NCBI RefSeq assembly: GCF_023920705.1
Contig: NZ_CP094657.1
Location: 248,001-312,000 of the forward strand
Direction: 5' to 3'
DNA: 64,000 bases
Source of the DNA: Acinetobacter sp. XS-4
Lineage (GTDB): Bacteria > Pseudomonadota > Gammaproteobacteria > Pseudomonadales > Moraxellaceae
Below are positions 34,308 to 43,518 of the stretch, piece by piece. A program made the position numbers and the translations under genes. The notes under the pieces are model-generated. The model searched no databases. It had not been told where the DNA came from and was given only the letters and a program-made list of their open reading frames with translations. Numbering within the stretch: position 1 is the stretch's first letter; each line of letters opens with the position of its first letter.

Positions 34308-35198
34308 TTACCAGTGTTCACCTGGGAAAATTCGTGCATATGCTTTTTGTGCCCAGTTTAATTTTTCGGTTTCTTGACCTTTTGCTGCATCTGAACTTGG
34401 GAATAAACGGAAACCAATCGACATAAACATATTGTTGATGCCTGGTGCAACCGAATATGTCATTGAAGCTAAGCGGCCTAAGTTAGTTGCCATACGTTTC
34501 GGACGTTTCACAATTGCATAAGCAATTAAGTCAGCAGCTTGGTCAGGTGAAAGGGTTGGTACATATTTATAAATTTTAGTTGGTGCAATCATTGGGGTAC
34601 GAACCAATGGCATATAGATAGAAGTAATTGCGATTTTATGTGCATGAACTTCAGCTGATAGACAGCGGCTAAATGCATCAAGCGCAGCTTTAGACGCGAC
34701 ATAGGCAGAGAAGCGAGTTGCGTTGGCTAAAACACCAATCGAGCTAATATTAATGATTTGTCCGTCTTTACGCTGAATCATATGCGGCAAAATATTAAGA
34801 ACTAGACGTACTGCGCCAAAATAATTTAATTGCATGGTGCGTTCAAAGTCATGAAAACGATCATAAGATTCATGTACGGCACGGCGAATAGAGCGACCTG
34901 CGTTATTAATTAAAATATCAATGTGATCAACAGTCGCTAAAATTTCTTTAGACACTTGATCAATCATGTCCATATCATTGAGATCACATGGGAAAATTGT
35001 TGCCTTACCGCCACGACTTTCAATATCTGCTTTCACTTCTTCCAAAGTTTCTTGAGTACGGGCAACAAGTAAAACATGAGCACCAGCATCAGCAAGTTTG
35101 TTTGAAATCGTTAATCCGATTCCACTTGAGGCGCCTGTCACTAAAATGACTTTATCTTGTACCTTTTCCTGGAACAGAGCTTCTAATTTTTTATTCAC
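34308..35198 (-). CDS. Short-chain dehydrogenase/reductase
   Basis: A 296-residue NAD(P)-dependent oxidoreductase. The cofactor loop is T-G-A-S-S-G-I-G (about 21-28), N-N-A-G is near 99, and the catalytic Ser and Y-V-A-S-K are near 153-170. A C-terminal extension with M-S-I-G-F-R-L-F-P resembles SDRs acting on long-chain or lipid substrates. Translation starts at GTG (35198); the neighbouring ATG at 35203 is out of frame and soon hits a stop. The substrate is unknown. Confidence 0.88.
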   Translation of the reverse strand: MNKKLEALFQEKVQDKVILVTGASSGIGLTISNKLADAGAHVLLVARTQETLEEVKADIESRGGKATIFPCDLNDMDMIDQVSKEILATVDHIDILINNAGRSIRRAVHESYDRFHDFERTMQLNYFGAVRLVLNILPHMIQRKDGQIINISSIGVLANATRFSAYVASKAALDAFSRCLSAEVHAHKIAITSIYMPLVRTPMIAPTKIYKYVPTLSPDQAADLIAYAIVKRPKRMATNLGRLASMTYSVAPGINNMFMSIGFRLFPSSDAAKGQETEKLNWAQKAYARIFPGEHW

Positions 35199-35423
35199 AG
35201 CATTTTACCTAAGTAGGGGCAGGGACTATTTATTCCGGTATGTAATTTTTATTTTTTACAACCGTAGGTTCATCCAGATGAACTCATAAATATTGTCCTT
35301 ATCTTAATAGATGTTTAAAAATTGTCTAGTCTGTAAATATATGAAATTTAACAATTTATTTAGAGTAAAAACTCTAAAATATTATCTTAATCCATTAATT
35401 GCTTTAAGCTGTATAATATGTAA

Positions 35424-35454
35424 AAAATAAAAAAGCCTCTATTTCCAGAGGCTT
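35424..35454 (-). terminator. Terminator of metY
   Basis: The AAGCCTCT/AGAGGCTT stem (35433-35440, 35447-35454) is followed on the minus strand by a T-run. Confidence 0.85.
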
Positions 35455-35471
35455 GTCGAATAGTTTAAAAT

Positions 35472-36749
35472 TTATACAGATGAAAGTGCTTGGTCTAAAT
35501 CGGCGATTAAGTCATCTATATGCTCAATCCCAATTGAAAGACGTACCATATCTTTACTCACGCCCGCAGCTTTAAGTTCTTCTTCATTGAGCTGTCGATG
35601 AGTCGTGGTTGCAGGGTGACATGCCAAACTTTTTGCATCGCCAATATTTACAAGACGAGTAAATAATTGAAGAGCATCGATGAAGCGAGTACCGCCTTCG
35701 AGACCATCTTGTACACCGAAAGATAAAATTGCAGAAGGTTTACCTTTTACATATTTTTGAGCAAGTTGATGCTGTGGATGATCTTTTAAACCTGCGTAGT
35801 TGACCCATTTTACTTTTGGATGAGTCTGTAAATATTCCGCAATTTTTTGCGCATTTTCAGTATGGCGTTCCATACGGAGGTTTAAAGTTTCTAAACCTTG
35901 TAAAATCAAGAAAACACTCAGCGGGCTAATTGCCGCGCCTGTATTACGTAATGGAACTACACGTGCGCGGGCAATATAGGCTGCTTCACCTAATGCCTCA
36001 ACATAATTAACCCCGTGATAACTTGGGTCAGGCGTGTTCAAAACTTTAAAGCGCTCTGGATATTTACCCCAAGGGAATTTACCGCTATCTACAATCGCTC
36101 CACCAATGCTATTGCCGTGTCCACCGATATATTTGGTAAGCGAATGAATAACGATATCAGCACCATATTCAAATGGTTTTAATAAGGCAGGGGTGGCAAC
36201 CGTATTATCGACAACGACAGGCACTCCATATTCATGTGCGATTTTTGCAATTGCTTCTAAATCGATGATATTTCCAAGTGGGTTGCCAATCGACTCGACA
36301 AAAACCAATTTCGTCTTATCATCAATTAAGTCACGCAAACTCTCAGGCTTTTGGTAATCAAAAAAGCGAACTTCAATACCTTGTTTTGGCAATGTGTGAG
36401 CAAATAGATTATACGTTCCGCCATATAGAGTTGAGACAGAAGCAATATTGTCTCCAGCTTCGGTAATAGTCTGAATGGCATAAGTAATTGCTGCCATACC
36501 AGAAGCCAAGGCTAAAGCGCCAATTCCGCCTTCGAGTGCAGCAAGGCGTTGCTCAAGCACAGCCGTGGTCGGATTCATAATGCGGGTATAAATATTACCC
36601 TGAACTTTTAAATCGAAAAGATCGGCACCGTGTTGTGTGTTATCAAATGCGTAAGATGTAGTTTGATAAATAGGGACTGCAACAGCTTTTGTGGTTGCTT
36701 CTGGTGAATAGCCAGCATGTATTGCTAGAGTTTCATCTTTATAAGTCAT
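35472..36749 (-). CDS. metY: O-acetylhomoserine sulfhydrylase
   Basis: A 425-residue PLP enzyme of the Cys/Met metabolism family that makes homocysteine from O-acetylhomoserine and sulfide. It starts with the family's L-A-I-H-A-G-Y, then P-I-Y-Q-T-T-S-Y. The PLP lysine is in H-S-L-T-K-Y-I-G-G-H (about 208-217), and S-C-H-P-A-T-T-T-H is near 376. The length (about 425) favours MetY over MetB or MetZ (about 390-400). No SAM riboswitch is evident in the leader. It is divergent from ettA. Confidence 0.92.
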   Translation of the reverse strand: MTYKDETLAIHAGYSPEATTKAVAVPIYQTTSYAFDNTQHGADLFDLKVQGNIYTRIMNPTTAVLEQRLAALEGGIGALALASGMAAITYAIQTITEAGDNIASVSTLYGGTYNLFAHTLPKQGIEVRFFDYQKPESLRDLIDDKTKLVFVESIGNPLGNIIDLEAIAKIAHEYGVPVVVDNTVATPALLKPFEYGADIVIHSLTKYIGGHGNSIGGAIVDSGKFPWGKYPERFKVLNTPDPSYHGVNYVEALGEAAYIARARVVPLRNTGAAISPLSVFLILQGLETLNLRMERHTENAQKIAEYLQTHPKVKWVNYAGLKDHPQHQLAQKYVKGKPSAILSFGVQDGLEGGTRFIDALQLFTRLVNIGDAKSLACHPATTTHRQLNEEELKAAGVSKDMVRLSIGIEHIDDLIADLDQALSSV

Positions 36750-37032
36750 GATTACTTCATCTTCGTGAGTTAAATATTGAGCGAGTCTAGCCTAAAATGA
36801 ATAAACAAAATTGCAGAAATTCTGGTTTGTTTTCCAATTTTAGGAATAAAGATAGAAAAATATACGCTGAAACACTGTATAAATCTTATACATAAACATT
36901 TTGCAACTTATTGAAAAAGAAAATTGTTTGATAAATCCGTACGATGGAAATCATAACTTCAAGTCATCGGGGTTTTCAGCGTATAATACGCGCGATTATT
37001 TATCGCTTATGCGATGTATTGGTTTTTCAATT

Positions 37033-37047
37033 GAGGAGTCCTGCGTG
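37033..37047 (+). promoter_or_regulatory. Shine-Dalgarno that fixes the GTG start of ettA
   Basis: GAGGAG (37033-37038) sits 6 bases before GTG (37045). The open frame continues 48 codons upstream, but that part is not EttA-like. Confidence 0.85.
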
Positions 37048-38706
37048 GCCCAATATATTTATACGATGAACCGAGTGTCTAAAATGGTTCCGCCAAAGCG
37101 CGAAATCTTAAAAGACATCTCTTTATCATTTTTCCCGGGTGCCAAAATTGGTGTGCTCGGTTTGAACGGTGCAGGTAAATCTACCCTGCTTCGTATTATG
37201 GCTGGCGTAGATAAAGATTTCTCTGGTGAGGCTCGTGCACAACCTGGAATTAAAATCGGCTATTTAGAGCAAGAACCACCGCTTGATCCAACTAAAGACG
37301 TTCGTGGTAACGTTGAAGATGGCGTGCGTGAAGCTTTAGATGCATTAGAGCGTCTTGATCAGGTTTTTGCAGAATATGCAGACCCAGATGCAGATTTTGA
37401 TGCACTTGCAAAAGAGCAGGAAAAATTAGAATCAATTATCCATGCTTGGGATGCACATAACCTAAACAACCAGCTTGAAATTGCTGCGGATGCTTTGAAC
37501 CTTCCAGCTTGGGATGCAGACGTATCATTACTTTCTGGTGGTGAACGCCGTCGTGTTGCACTGTGCCGTTTATTGCTTTCGAAACCAGATATGTTACTTC
37601 TGGACGAACCGACGAACCATTTGGATGCAGAATCTGTAACTTGGTTAGAACGCTTCTTGAAAGATTTCCCAGGCACTATCGTTGCGATTACGCATGACCG
37701 TTATTTCTTGGATAACGTGGCTGAGTGGATTCTTGAACTTGACCGTGGTATGGGTATTCCTTATCAAGGAAACTATTCTTCTTGGTTAGAACAAAAGAAT
37801 GCGCGTTTAGAGCAGGAAAATAAACAAGAAGAATCTTTTGCTAAAGCATTGAAAAAAGAACTTGAATGGGTTCGTTCAAATGCTAAAGGTCAGCAAAAGA
37901 AAAACAAAGCGCGTATGGAACGTTTTGAAGAGCTTAACTCTAAAGAATTCCAACAACGTAATGAAACATCTGAAATCTATATTCCACCTGGCCCACGTTT
38001 GGGTAATAAAGTTGTGGAAGTGGAAGGCATCAGTAAATCATTTGACGGTCGCGTACTGTATCAAAACTTAAGCTTTACTGTACCGCCAACAGCGATCGTT
38101 GGTATCGTTGGTCCAAACGGCGCAGGTAAAACGACTTTATTCCGTATGATGACCGGCGAACAGCAACCTGATACAGGTACTGTGACCTTAGGTGAGTCAG
38201 TTAAAGTTGCTTATGTTGGTCAGATTCGTGACACTCTAGATAATAATAAAACTGTTTGGGAAGAAGTTTCTGGCGGTTTAGATATCTTAAAAATCGGTGA
38301 TTACGAAATCGCGTCACGTGCTTATATCGGCCGTTTTAACTTTAAAGGTCAAGATCAGCAAAAACGTGTAGGTGAATTGTCTGGTGGTGAGCGTAACCGT
38401 TTACAACTAGCGAAGATCTTACAGTTAGGCGCAAACGTAATCTTACTGGATGAGCCATCAAACGACTTGGATATTGAAACTTTACGTGCGCTTGAGGATG
38501 CAATTCTTGTGTTCCCAGGTACCGTAATGGTGGTATCGCATGACCGTTGGTTCCTTGACCGTATTGCGACACACATCTTGTCATTTGAAAATGAACAGCC
38601 AGAATTCTACGCAGGTAACTATGCAGAATACGAAGCATATCGTCAGTCACGTTTAGGTGATGACGCTGTTCAAAAACGTACTAAATACAAAAAAATTAGC
38701 GGTTAA
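37045..38706 (+). CDS. ettA: Energy-dependent translational throttle EttA (ABC-F)
   Basis: A 553-residue soluble ABC-F protein that binds the ribosomal E-site and gates the first peptide bond according to ATP level. It has two ATPase domains: Walker A G-L-N-G-A-G-K-S-T (about 39-47) and G-P-N-G-A-G-K-T-T (about 355-363). Signatures are L-S-G-G-E-R-R-R and L-S-G-G-E-R-N-R. The linker between them contains the coiled-coil tRNA-interaction motif. The start is GTG, matching the family N-terminus M-A-Q-Y-I-Y-T-M. It ends at a strong terminator. Confidence 0.95.
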   Translation: MAQYIYTMNRVSKMVPPKREILKDISLSFFPGAKIGVLGLNGAGKSTLLRIMAGVDKDFSGEARAQPGIKIGYLEQEPPLDPTKDVRGNVEDGVREALDALERLDQVFAEYADPDADFDALAKEQEKLESIIHAWDAHNLNNQLEIAADALNLPAWDADVSLLSGGERRRVALCRLLLSKPDMLLLDEPTNHLDAESVTWLERFLKDFPGTIVAITHDRYFLDNVAEWILELDRGMGIPYQGNYSSWLEQKNARLEQENKQEESFAKALKKELEWVRSNAKGQQKKNKARMERFEELNSKEFQQRNETSEIYIPPGPRLGNKVVEVEGISKSFDGRVLYQNLSFTVPPTAIVGIVGPNGAGKTTLFRMMTGEQQPDTGTVTLGESVKVAYVGQIRDTLDNNKTVWEEVSGGLDILKIGDYEIASRAYIGRFNFKGQDQQKRVGELSGGERNRLQLAKILQLGANVILLDEPSNDLDIETLRALEDAILVFPGTVMVVSHDRWFLDRIATHILSFENEQPEFYAGNYAEYEAYRQSRLGDDAVQKRTKYKKISG

Positions 38707-38717
38707 TCTCTGCTAAT

Positions 38718-38747
38718 TAAAAAACCAGCCTAAGGGCTGGTTTTTTT
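38718..38747 (+). terminator. Terminator of ettA
   Basis: The AAAACCAGCC-TAAG-GGCTGGTTTT hairpin with T-tract. The hairpin core is identical to the one at 39535-39562. Confidence 0.9.
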
Positions 38748-38884
38748 GTTTTCTATCAAAAATTTTAAGAAATAAAAAATTAAAATTCCCTAAAGTTATT
38801 GAATTCATACTTATATTTTTGATTTATTAAGATTAACATTACGGCTTAATTTATTAAAAGGTAAATAAACCTTTCTGGAAAATC

Positions 38885-39478
38885 ATGAAAAAATTTAAAC
38901 TTTATACTATTGCTTTAGGGGTAGCTGTTGCTACACAACTTACGGGATGTCTTTCAGTAAAATCTTATGTTGATCCTGCTTATAAGTCTCTTTCCTATTC
39001 GGATATTAAAAAACCGGCTCAACCTATTCCAGTAGTTTTAACTACTGAATTTCAGCGAAATGGAGCGGTTGTTCCAAAAGCTGGTAAAGAACTGCAATCA
39101 GCAGTTGAGCGTAGTCTAAGAGCAACAGGCGTATTTTCTCCAACAGCCCAGTCGAATGGCGAGAAGCAAGCAAAATTACATTTAACCGCGAATAATGTGG
39201 CTGATTTAGGGGAGGCTGCGGGCAAAGGGGTTTTAACAGGTTTGACTTTTGGTGCTGTCGGTAATGCAATTGCTGATAAATATGAGTTTAAATTTAATTA
39301 TGTTGATACTCAAGGTAAAGAAACATCTGAGCGTTATCCACACATGATTTTAACAACTGTTGGAAATAAAAAAGCGCCTATTGAAAATGTGCAGCCAATG
39401 TCGATCAACGAAGCATTTAATAAAGTTGTTGATGATGTTGTGATTCGTTTTTCTTCTGACTTACAAAAACAGCAATAA
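38885..39478 (+). CDS. Lipoprotein of unknown function
   Basis: A 197-residue protein with a lipoprotein signal peptide; the lipobox L-T-G-C places the lipidated Cys at about residue 22. The mature part has an alternating beta-like pattern and a glycine-rich hydrophobic stretch (G-K-G-V-L-T-G-L-T-F-G-A-V-G-N-A-I-A-D, about 118-136) that may insert in a membrane. I do not recognise the family. It has its own terminator and faces a second lipoprotein gene. Confidence 0.8.
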   Translation: MKKFKLYTIALGVAVATQLTGCLSVKSYVDPAYKSLSYSDIKKPAQPIPVVLTTEFQRNGAVVPKAGKELQSAVERSLRATGVFSPTAQSNGEKQAKLHLTANNVADLGEAAGKGVLTGLTFGAVGNAIADKYEFKFNYVDTQGKETSERYPHMILTTVGNKKAPIENVQPMSINEAFNKVVDDVVIRFSSDLQKQQ

Positions 39479-39534
39479 ACATCTAGTTTAAGTAAACAAG
39501 CTATTTGGGTATGACATATTGCCAGTTAATTTTT

Positions 39535-39562
39535 AAAACCAGCCTAAGGGCTGGTTTTTTAT
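39535..39562. terminator. Terminator between two convergent lipoprotein genes
   Basis: The same AAAACCAGCC-TAAG-GGCTGGTTTT hairpin as after ettA, with T-tract, followed by the stop of the minus-strand gene 18 bases on. Confidence 0.85.
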
Positions 39563-39579
39563 TTTAAGAGCGAAAGATC

Positions 39580-40272
39580 TTATTTATTAAAGTCACCATG
39601 CAAATCTGACCAAATTAATGATGGAGCTACTGTAATCACGTCAAAGGTCATTGCTAAAGGATATAAGGCCATGCGTGTTACACGTTTAAACGGATGTTTC
39701 TTGGTTATTTCATCTTTTTGCTGTAAGGCGATGGGGTAGAGATTTGGGAGTTGTTGTTGAATCTTTTGATTATCTGCTTTTTGGTAAATCTTTCCTTTAA
39801 AGCGGATGATGGTGAAAGGATAAAAAACTTGTTGTTGATTTTCCATCGCCATGAATTGATTTTTAAAACCTAAGTTCTTTAAAAGTTCTTTTTGTTTTTC
39901 ATCTATTTTGGACGTAGAGATATTATAACGAATCGTTATTTCTCCATGGAAATAGGTGGAATCATCCATCTCTAGTACAAGAGGTGATGGTGTCTTTATT
40001 GTTCTCTGTTCTGCTGGAATGCTTTTGATAATATTTAGAAGATTTGAGCTGCCATCTGTCATTAAATAATTATAATCTTGACCGATAAATACAAAGCCTT
40101 GTTCTTGCTCATTTTTAACTGCTTGACCTAAGGCAATAATTTGATCGGTTTTTAAAGTGGTTGTTTTAATTTCAGTTGTTTCATTTGGTAAGGCTGTAGA
40201 CAACATATTGGTTGCGCAGCCCGCTAAGCCCAGACAAATTGTTAATATAGATGCAGAAAAAAGCTTGTACAT
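39580..40272 (-). CDS. Lipoprotein of unknown function
   Basis: A 230-residue protein with signal peptide and lipobox L-A-G-C (Cys about residue 19). The mature region is polar and beta-rich, with F-V-F-I-G-Q-D-Y-N-Y-L near 60 and a more hydrophobic C-terminal R-M-A-L-Y-P-L-A-M-T-F-D-V-I-T-V-A-P. That C-terminal style resembles YceK/YidQ-type lipoproteins but is not decisive. Function is unknown. It lies next to the metal-efflux locus but is divergent from it. Confidence 0.8.
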   Translation of the reverse strand: MYKLFSASILTICLGLAGCATNMLSTALPNETTEIKTTTLKTDQIIALGQAVKNEQEQGFVFIGQDYNYLMTDGSSNLLNIIKSIPAEQRTIKTPSPLVLEMDDSTYFHGEITIRYNISTSKIDEKQKELLKNLGFKNQFMAMENQQQVFYPFTIIRFKGKIYQKADNQKIQQQLPNLYPIALQQKDEITKKHPFKRVTRMALYPLAMTFDVITVAPSLIWSDLHGDFNK

Positions 40273-40424
40273 AAGGGTTACTCAAAAGAAATTATTTTTG
40301 TCTCGTATAGAGTGAGATAAGTTCTAAATTAAAAAAACGGAGATTTATGAATCGAGGTTTTGTAATTTTATTACATGCCTAGAGCCTGTTATAGTGCCTT
40401 TGTTCAACTTTTTAGTTTAATGGT

Positions 40425-40829
40425 GTGCTTTTGCCACGTTCCGCAATTTTTATGTCCGTCTTGTTTAGTTTGCTTATATTCCAAAGTTTATGGAATGTAG
40501 CGGCTGCATTTTGTGCGCATGAAAATCAGGAAAAAGCATTGCATCATTTTGGGCATCATGCAGCTTTGAATGTTTATCAATCTTCACATCAAGCTCATAC
40601 AGAACAGAAAGATGCTGTAAATACTTCTCATAAAGCACCTTTAAGTTTGCAAGATCATCATGATCATTTGCCTTCATGTTTTCATGTGGTGATGACTGAA
40701 GTTGCAAAGCAAGCTGAAACACCTGTTGTGCATGTGCAGGAACTCTCACAAATTTATCACTGGTCTAATTCTTACCAGTCGCCCCATCTTACTGCTTTAA
40801 AACCTCCTCCTGTTTTAACCCCGCTATAG
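40425..40829 (+). CDS. CzcI-like exported His-rich protein
   Basis: A 134-residue protein (GTG start; an ATG at 40452 would give 125) with an N-terminal hydrophobic signal segment ending near V-A-A-A-F. The mature part is histidine-rich (H-H-F-G-H-H, Q-D-H-H-D-H-L-P) with two cysteines, and ends in a proline-rich tail. The position directly before czcC and the His-rich periplasmic type match CzcI-like proteins that accompany czcCBA and bind or sense metal in the periplasm. The identification is from position and composition. No Shine-Dalgarno sequence is clear. Confidence 0.65.
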   Translation: MLLPRSAIFMSVLFSLLIFQSLWNVAAAFCAHENQEKALHHFGHHAALNVYQSSHQAHTEQKDAVNTSHKAPLSLQDHHDHLPSCFHVVMTEVAKQAETPVVHVQELSQIYHWSNSYQSPHLTALKPPPVLTPL

Positions 40830-40882
40830 GTGGGGTAGCCAAAACAAGCCCGCCGCATCTCTTATTTATTGCGGGGCAAAAC

Positions 40883-42298
40883 ATGTCTTCTATTTTTTCA
40901 AATCGAGTGAGTTCTACTTCTCACTTAGAGAATAACGTTCAGATAACCTTAAAAAAGGTTTTAACCATCTCAAGCCTATCTGTTGCCATGCTATTGGTTG
41001 GACAAGTAACGATGGCTCAGTCTGATATTCAACAAGAACGTTATATTCAAAAAGCAGCGTTTACTTTTGACCAAGCCTTAGAGCAGGTACAAAAATATCA
41101 AAGTCAGCAAGGTATATGGCAAGCACAGCAGCAAATGGCTGAGGCCAATTTAAAGCAAAGCCGTTTATGGGCCAACCCGAGTATTTCAATTGAGCAAACA
41201 GGTTTCCAAAGTGATCAAGAAAAAGAACTCGCAATAGGAATCTCTCAGCCTTTGGATATTTTCGGGCAGCGTAAGGCTGCGCAAAACTTGGCAAAAGTGG
41301 AAATATCAAAAATTGATTTGGCTGAGCAGCGTTATCAAGCTGAGCTTGGATTAATTGTTAAATATTTCTGGTCACAAGTAGCTTTGCTTGAGCTTGAAAA
41401 GTCTCTCATTGCAGAGCAGTTATCCGTTAGTCAAGAAAATTTGTTGGCATCGGAAAAGCGTTATCAAGCAGGAAGTATTGCGCAAGTTGATGTAGACCGA
41501 GTGAGGATGTCTCACTTGGAAAATCAGCGTTTATATCAACAAGTCGATTTAAAACTACAAGTTGCGAAACAACAGTTGGTGAACTTATGGGGAGGTGGTT
41601 CAAGTCAGTTTCAGCTATTCCAAAGCCCGAATCAACTATGGGCTTTGGCAGCGAATGTAGAACCCAGTCAAGATGCACAAAATAATTTGTTAGAGCGCTC
41701 TTTCCAGCTAGATGCTCTTTCACAGCAAGCGAATATTCAGCAGCTTAAAGCAAAAGCAAGACCGCAACCTACTGTAACTTTGGGTGTTAATAACACTCGT
41801 TCTCCAGAACAGAGTACAGATAACCAAATTCGTTTAGGTGTAGAAATTCCGTTAAATCTTTTTAATCGTCAGCAATATGGAATCAAGATTGCTCAGGCCA
41901 AACAAGAGTTATCTCAACGCCAGCAAAGCTTTTATCGACAGCAAAATCAGGTTGATATTGAAACCTTAATGTCAGAGTTAAAAGGTTTACGCATCCAGTT
42001 TAAACAACTGAATGATCAGCAAGTTCCTCTTGCTATTCAAGTTCAGCAAAAAACATTGCAAGGTTTCCGTTTAGGTAAGTTCGCTGTTACCGATGTTCAG
42101 CAAGCCACCATGCAATTGCAAGACGTGCGCTTACGTAAAGTCGAGCTATTAAAACAGGCTTGGCAAAATTCAATTGAAATTCAAAGTTTGCGTCTTGGGT
42201 TAGAACCAGAACAGATCATGGCGAAAGATGCCTTAATGCAGCTCAATCAACGTGCTTGGCAACAAAGTCAAACATTCCCAACTCAGGCAGGAGAATAA
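40883..42298 (+). CDS. czcC: CzcC-like outer-membrane factor of a metal efflux pump
   Basis: A 471-residue TolC-family channel. The signal-type N-terminus is unusually long (hydrophobic core about 27-45, A-Q-S cleavage area near 48). Two outer-membrane-efflux repeats with long helices follow, with the R-L-W-A-N-P-S-I-S and A-R-P-Q-P-T-V-T-L-G motifs. It forms the exit duct for the CzcCBA tripartite pump. It is followed by czcB after 2 bases. Confidence 0.9.
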   Translation: MSSIFSNRVSSTSHLENNVQITLKKVLTISSLSVAMLLVGQVTMAQSDIQQERYIQKAAFTFDQALEQVQKYQSQQGIWQAQQQMAEANLKQSRLWANPSISIEQTGFQSDQEKELAIGISQPLDIFGQRKAAQNLAKVEISKIDLAEQRYQAELGLIVKYFWSQVALLELEKSLIAEQLSVSQENLLASEKRYQAGSIAQVDVDRVRMSHLENQRLYQQVDLKLQVAKQQLVNLWGGGSSQFQLFQSPNQLWALAANVEPSQDAQNNLLERSFQLDALSQQANIQQLKAKARPQPTVTLGVNNTRSPEQSTDNQIRLGVEIPLNLFNRQQYGIKIAQAKQELSQRQQSFYRQQNQVDIETLMSELKGLRIQFKQLNDQQVPLAIQVQQKTLQGFRLGKFAVTDVQQATMQLQDVRLRKVELLKQAWQNSIEIQSLRLGLEPEQIMAKDALMQLNQRAWQQSQTFPTQAGE

Positions 42299-42300
42299 TA

Positions 42301-43518
42301 ATGTCGTTAAATTTAAAGAAAAATTCTCAATGGCTTTGGGTCGGGGTGATTGCTGCAATCACTGCAATATTAATTGGTTTACTGGTTTTAAATTCAAAAA
42401 GTAAATCTAATTCTTCGGAGGCATCGGAAGGCCACGGGCATGCTGAGGAAGAGGGTGAAGAACACCATGAAGAAGGTGAAAAACCACTGCTCCTCACTGC
42501 TCAGCAAATGCAGGAACAAAATTTAAAAATTGAACAAGCTGAACTAGGTGAAGTTCCTCAACTTCAAACTTATCCAGCAAAACTGGTTGTGAATACAGAC
42601 CGACAAGCCCATGTCTCACCAAGTTTTAGTGGTCGTGTCGAAGCGGTATATGTTGAATTGGGGCAACAGGTTAAAAAAGGGCAGGCTCTTGCAAGCTTAT
42701 TGGTTCCAGATCTGGTCGATCAACAAGCGAATTTGCAAATTGCACAGTCTAATCTTGATTTAGCGCGTCAGGACTATGAACGCGAACGTAGCTTATGGTC
42801 TCAAGGAATTTCTGCCAAACAAGATTATCAACGAGCTTATAACGCCTATCAACAAGCCCAAATTCAAGTTAAAGCAGCTCGCTCACGTCTAAGTGCATTC
42901 GGGGCGGGTTCCGGCTCAGGAGGACGCTACACTCTAACAGCTCCAATTGCTGGTATGGTCAGTAATAAAGATATTGTGGTAGGTGAAAACGTACAGTTAG
43001 CAGATCAGCTTTTTATTATTAATCAGCTTGATCAGTTGTGGCTTGAGTTTATTTTACCAAGCACCGCAAATCTGAATTTACAGCCAAATCAGCAGATCGA
43101 ATTTAAATCTTTGCAAACTGGGAATGTATTTAAAGCTCAAGTTCAAAGTTTAACAACTGAAGCTGATGCTCAAACCGGTCGTTTACAGGTGCGTGCCAAG
43201 GTCTTGGCAAATAGTAGTGAATTGCGTCCAAACTTAATGGTTAACGTGGAGTTAAATTCAGGTTCCACACAAAAAGTAACACGTGTAAAAGCTCAGGCGA
43301 TTCAACAAGTCGAAGGCAAAGACGTTATCTTTACCCCCCAAATGGTCAAAACAGGCTTTGAATTTGAACCTGTCACTGTACAGTTGGGGCAACGTTCTAA
43401 AGATGGTCAGTGGGTCGAAGTTGTAAAAGGTATTAATCCAATCCAGCGTTATGTTGCAGAAGGCAGCTTCTTACTGAAATCCGAACTGGAAAAAGGAGAG
43501 GCGGAGCATGGACATTAA
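42301..43518 (+). CDS. czcB: CzcB-like periplasmic adaptor
   Basis: A 405-residue membrane-fusion protein. It has one N-terminal membrane anchor (about 12-31), then an unusual His/Glu-rich metal-binding segment (about 42-60), a lipoyl/barrel-sandwich part (G-R-V-E-A-V-Y-V-E-L-G-Q-Q-V-K-K-G) and a coiled-coil hairpin. It links CzcA to CzcC. The ATG at 42301 has CAGGAG upstream; a longer frame from 42256 would overlap czcC. It overlaps czcA by 11 bases. Confidence 0.9.
   Translation: MSLNLKKNSQWLWVGVIAAITAILIGLLVLNSKSKSNSSEASEGHGHAEEEGEEHHEEGEKPLLLTAQQMQEQNLKIEQAELGEVPQLQTYPAKLVVNTDRQAHVSPSFSGRVEAVYVELGQQVKKGQALASLLVPDLVDQQANLQIAQSNLDLARQDYERERSLWSQGISAKQDYQRAYNAYQQAQIQVKAARSRLSAFGAGSGSGGRYTLTAPIAGMVSNKDIVVGENVQLADQLFIINQLDQLWLEFILPSTANLNLQPNQQIEFKSLQTGNVFKAQVQSLTTEADAQTGRLQVRAKVLANSSELRPNLMVNVELNSGSTQKVTRVKAQAIQQVEGKDVIFTPQMVKTGFEFEPVTVQLGQRSKDGQWVEVVKGINPIQRYVAEGSFLLKSELEKGEAEHGH

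Noticed and set aside
36750..36900. A SAM riboswitch before metY
   Set aside because: No SAM-I-like stem arrangement could be recognised in the leader.
36901..37044. A 48-residue N-terminal extension of EttA
   Set aside because: A strong GAGGAG precedes the GTG at 37045, and the family N-terminus starts there; the upstream residues are not protein-like.
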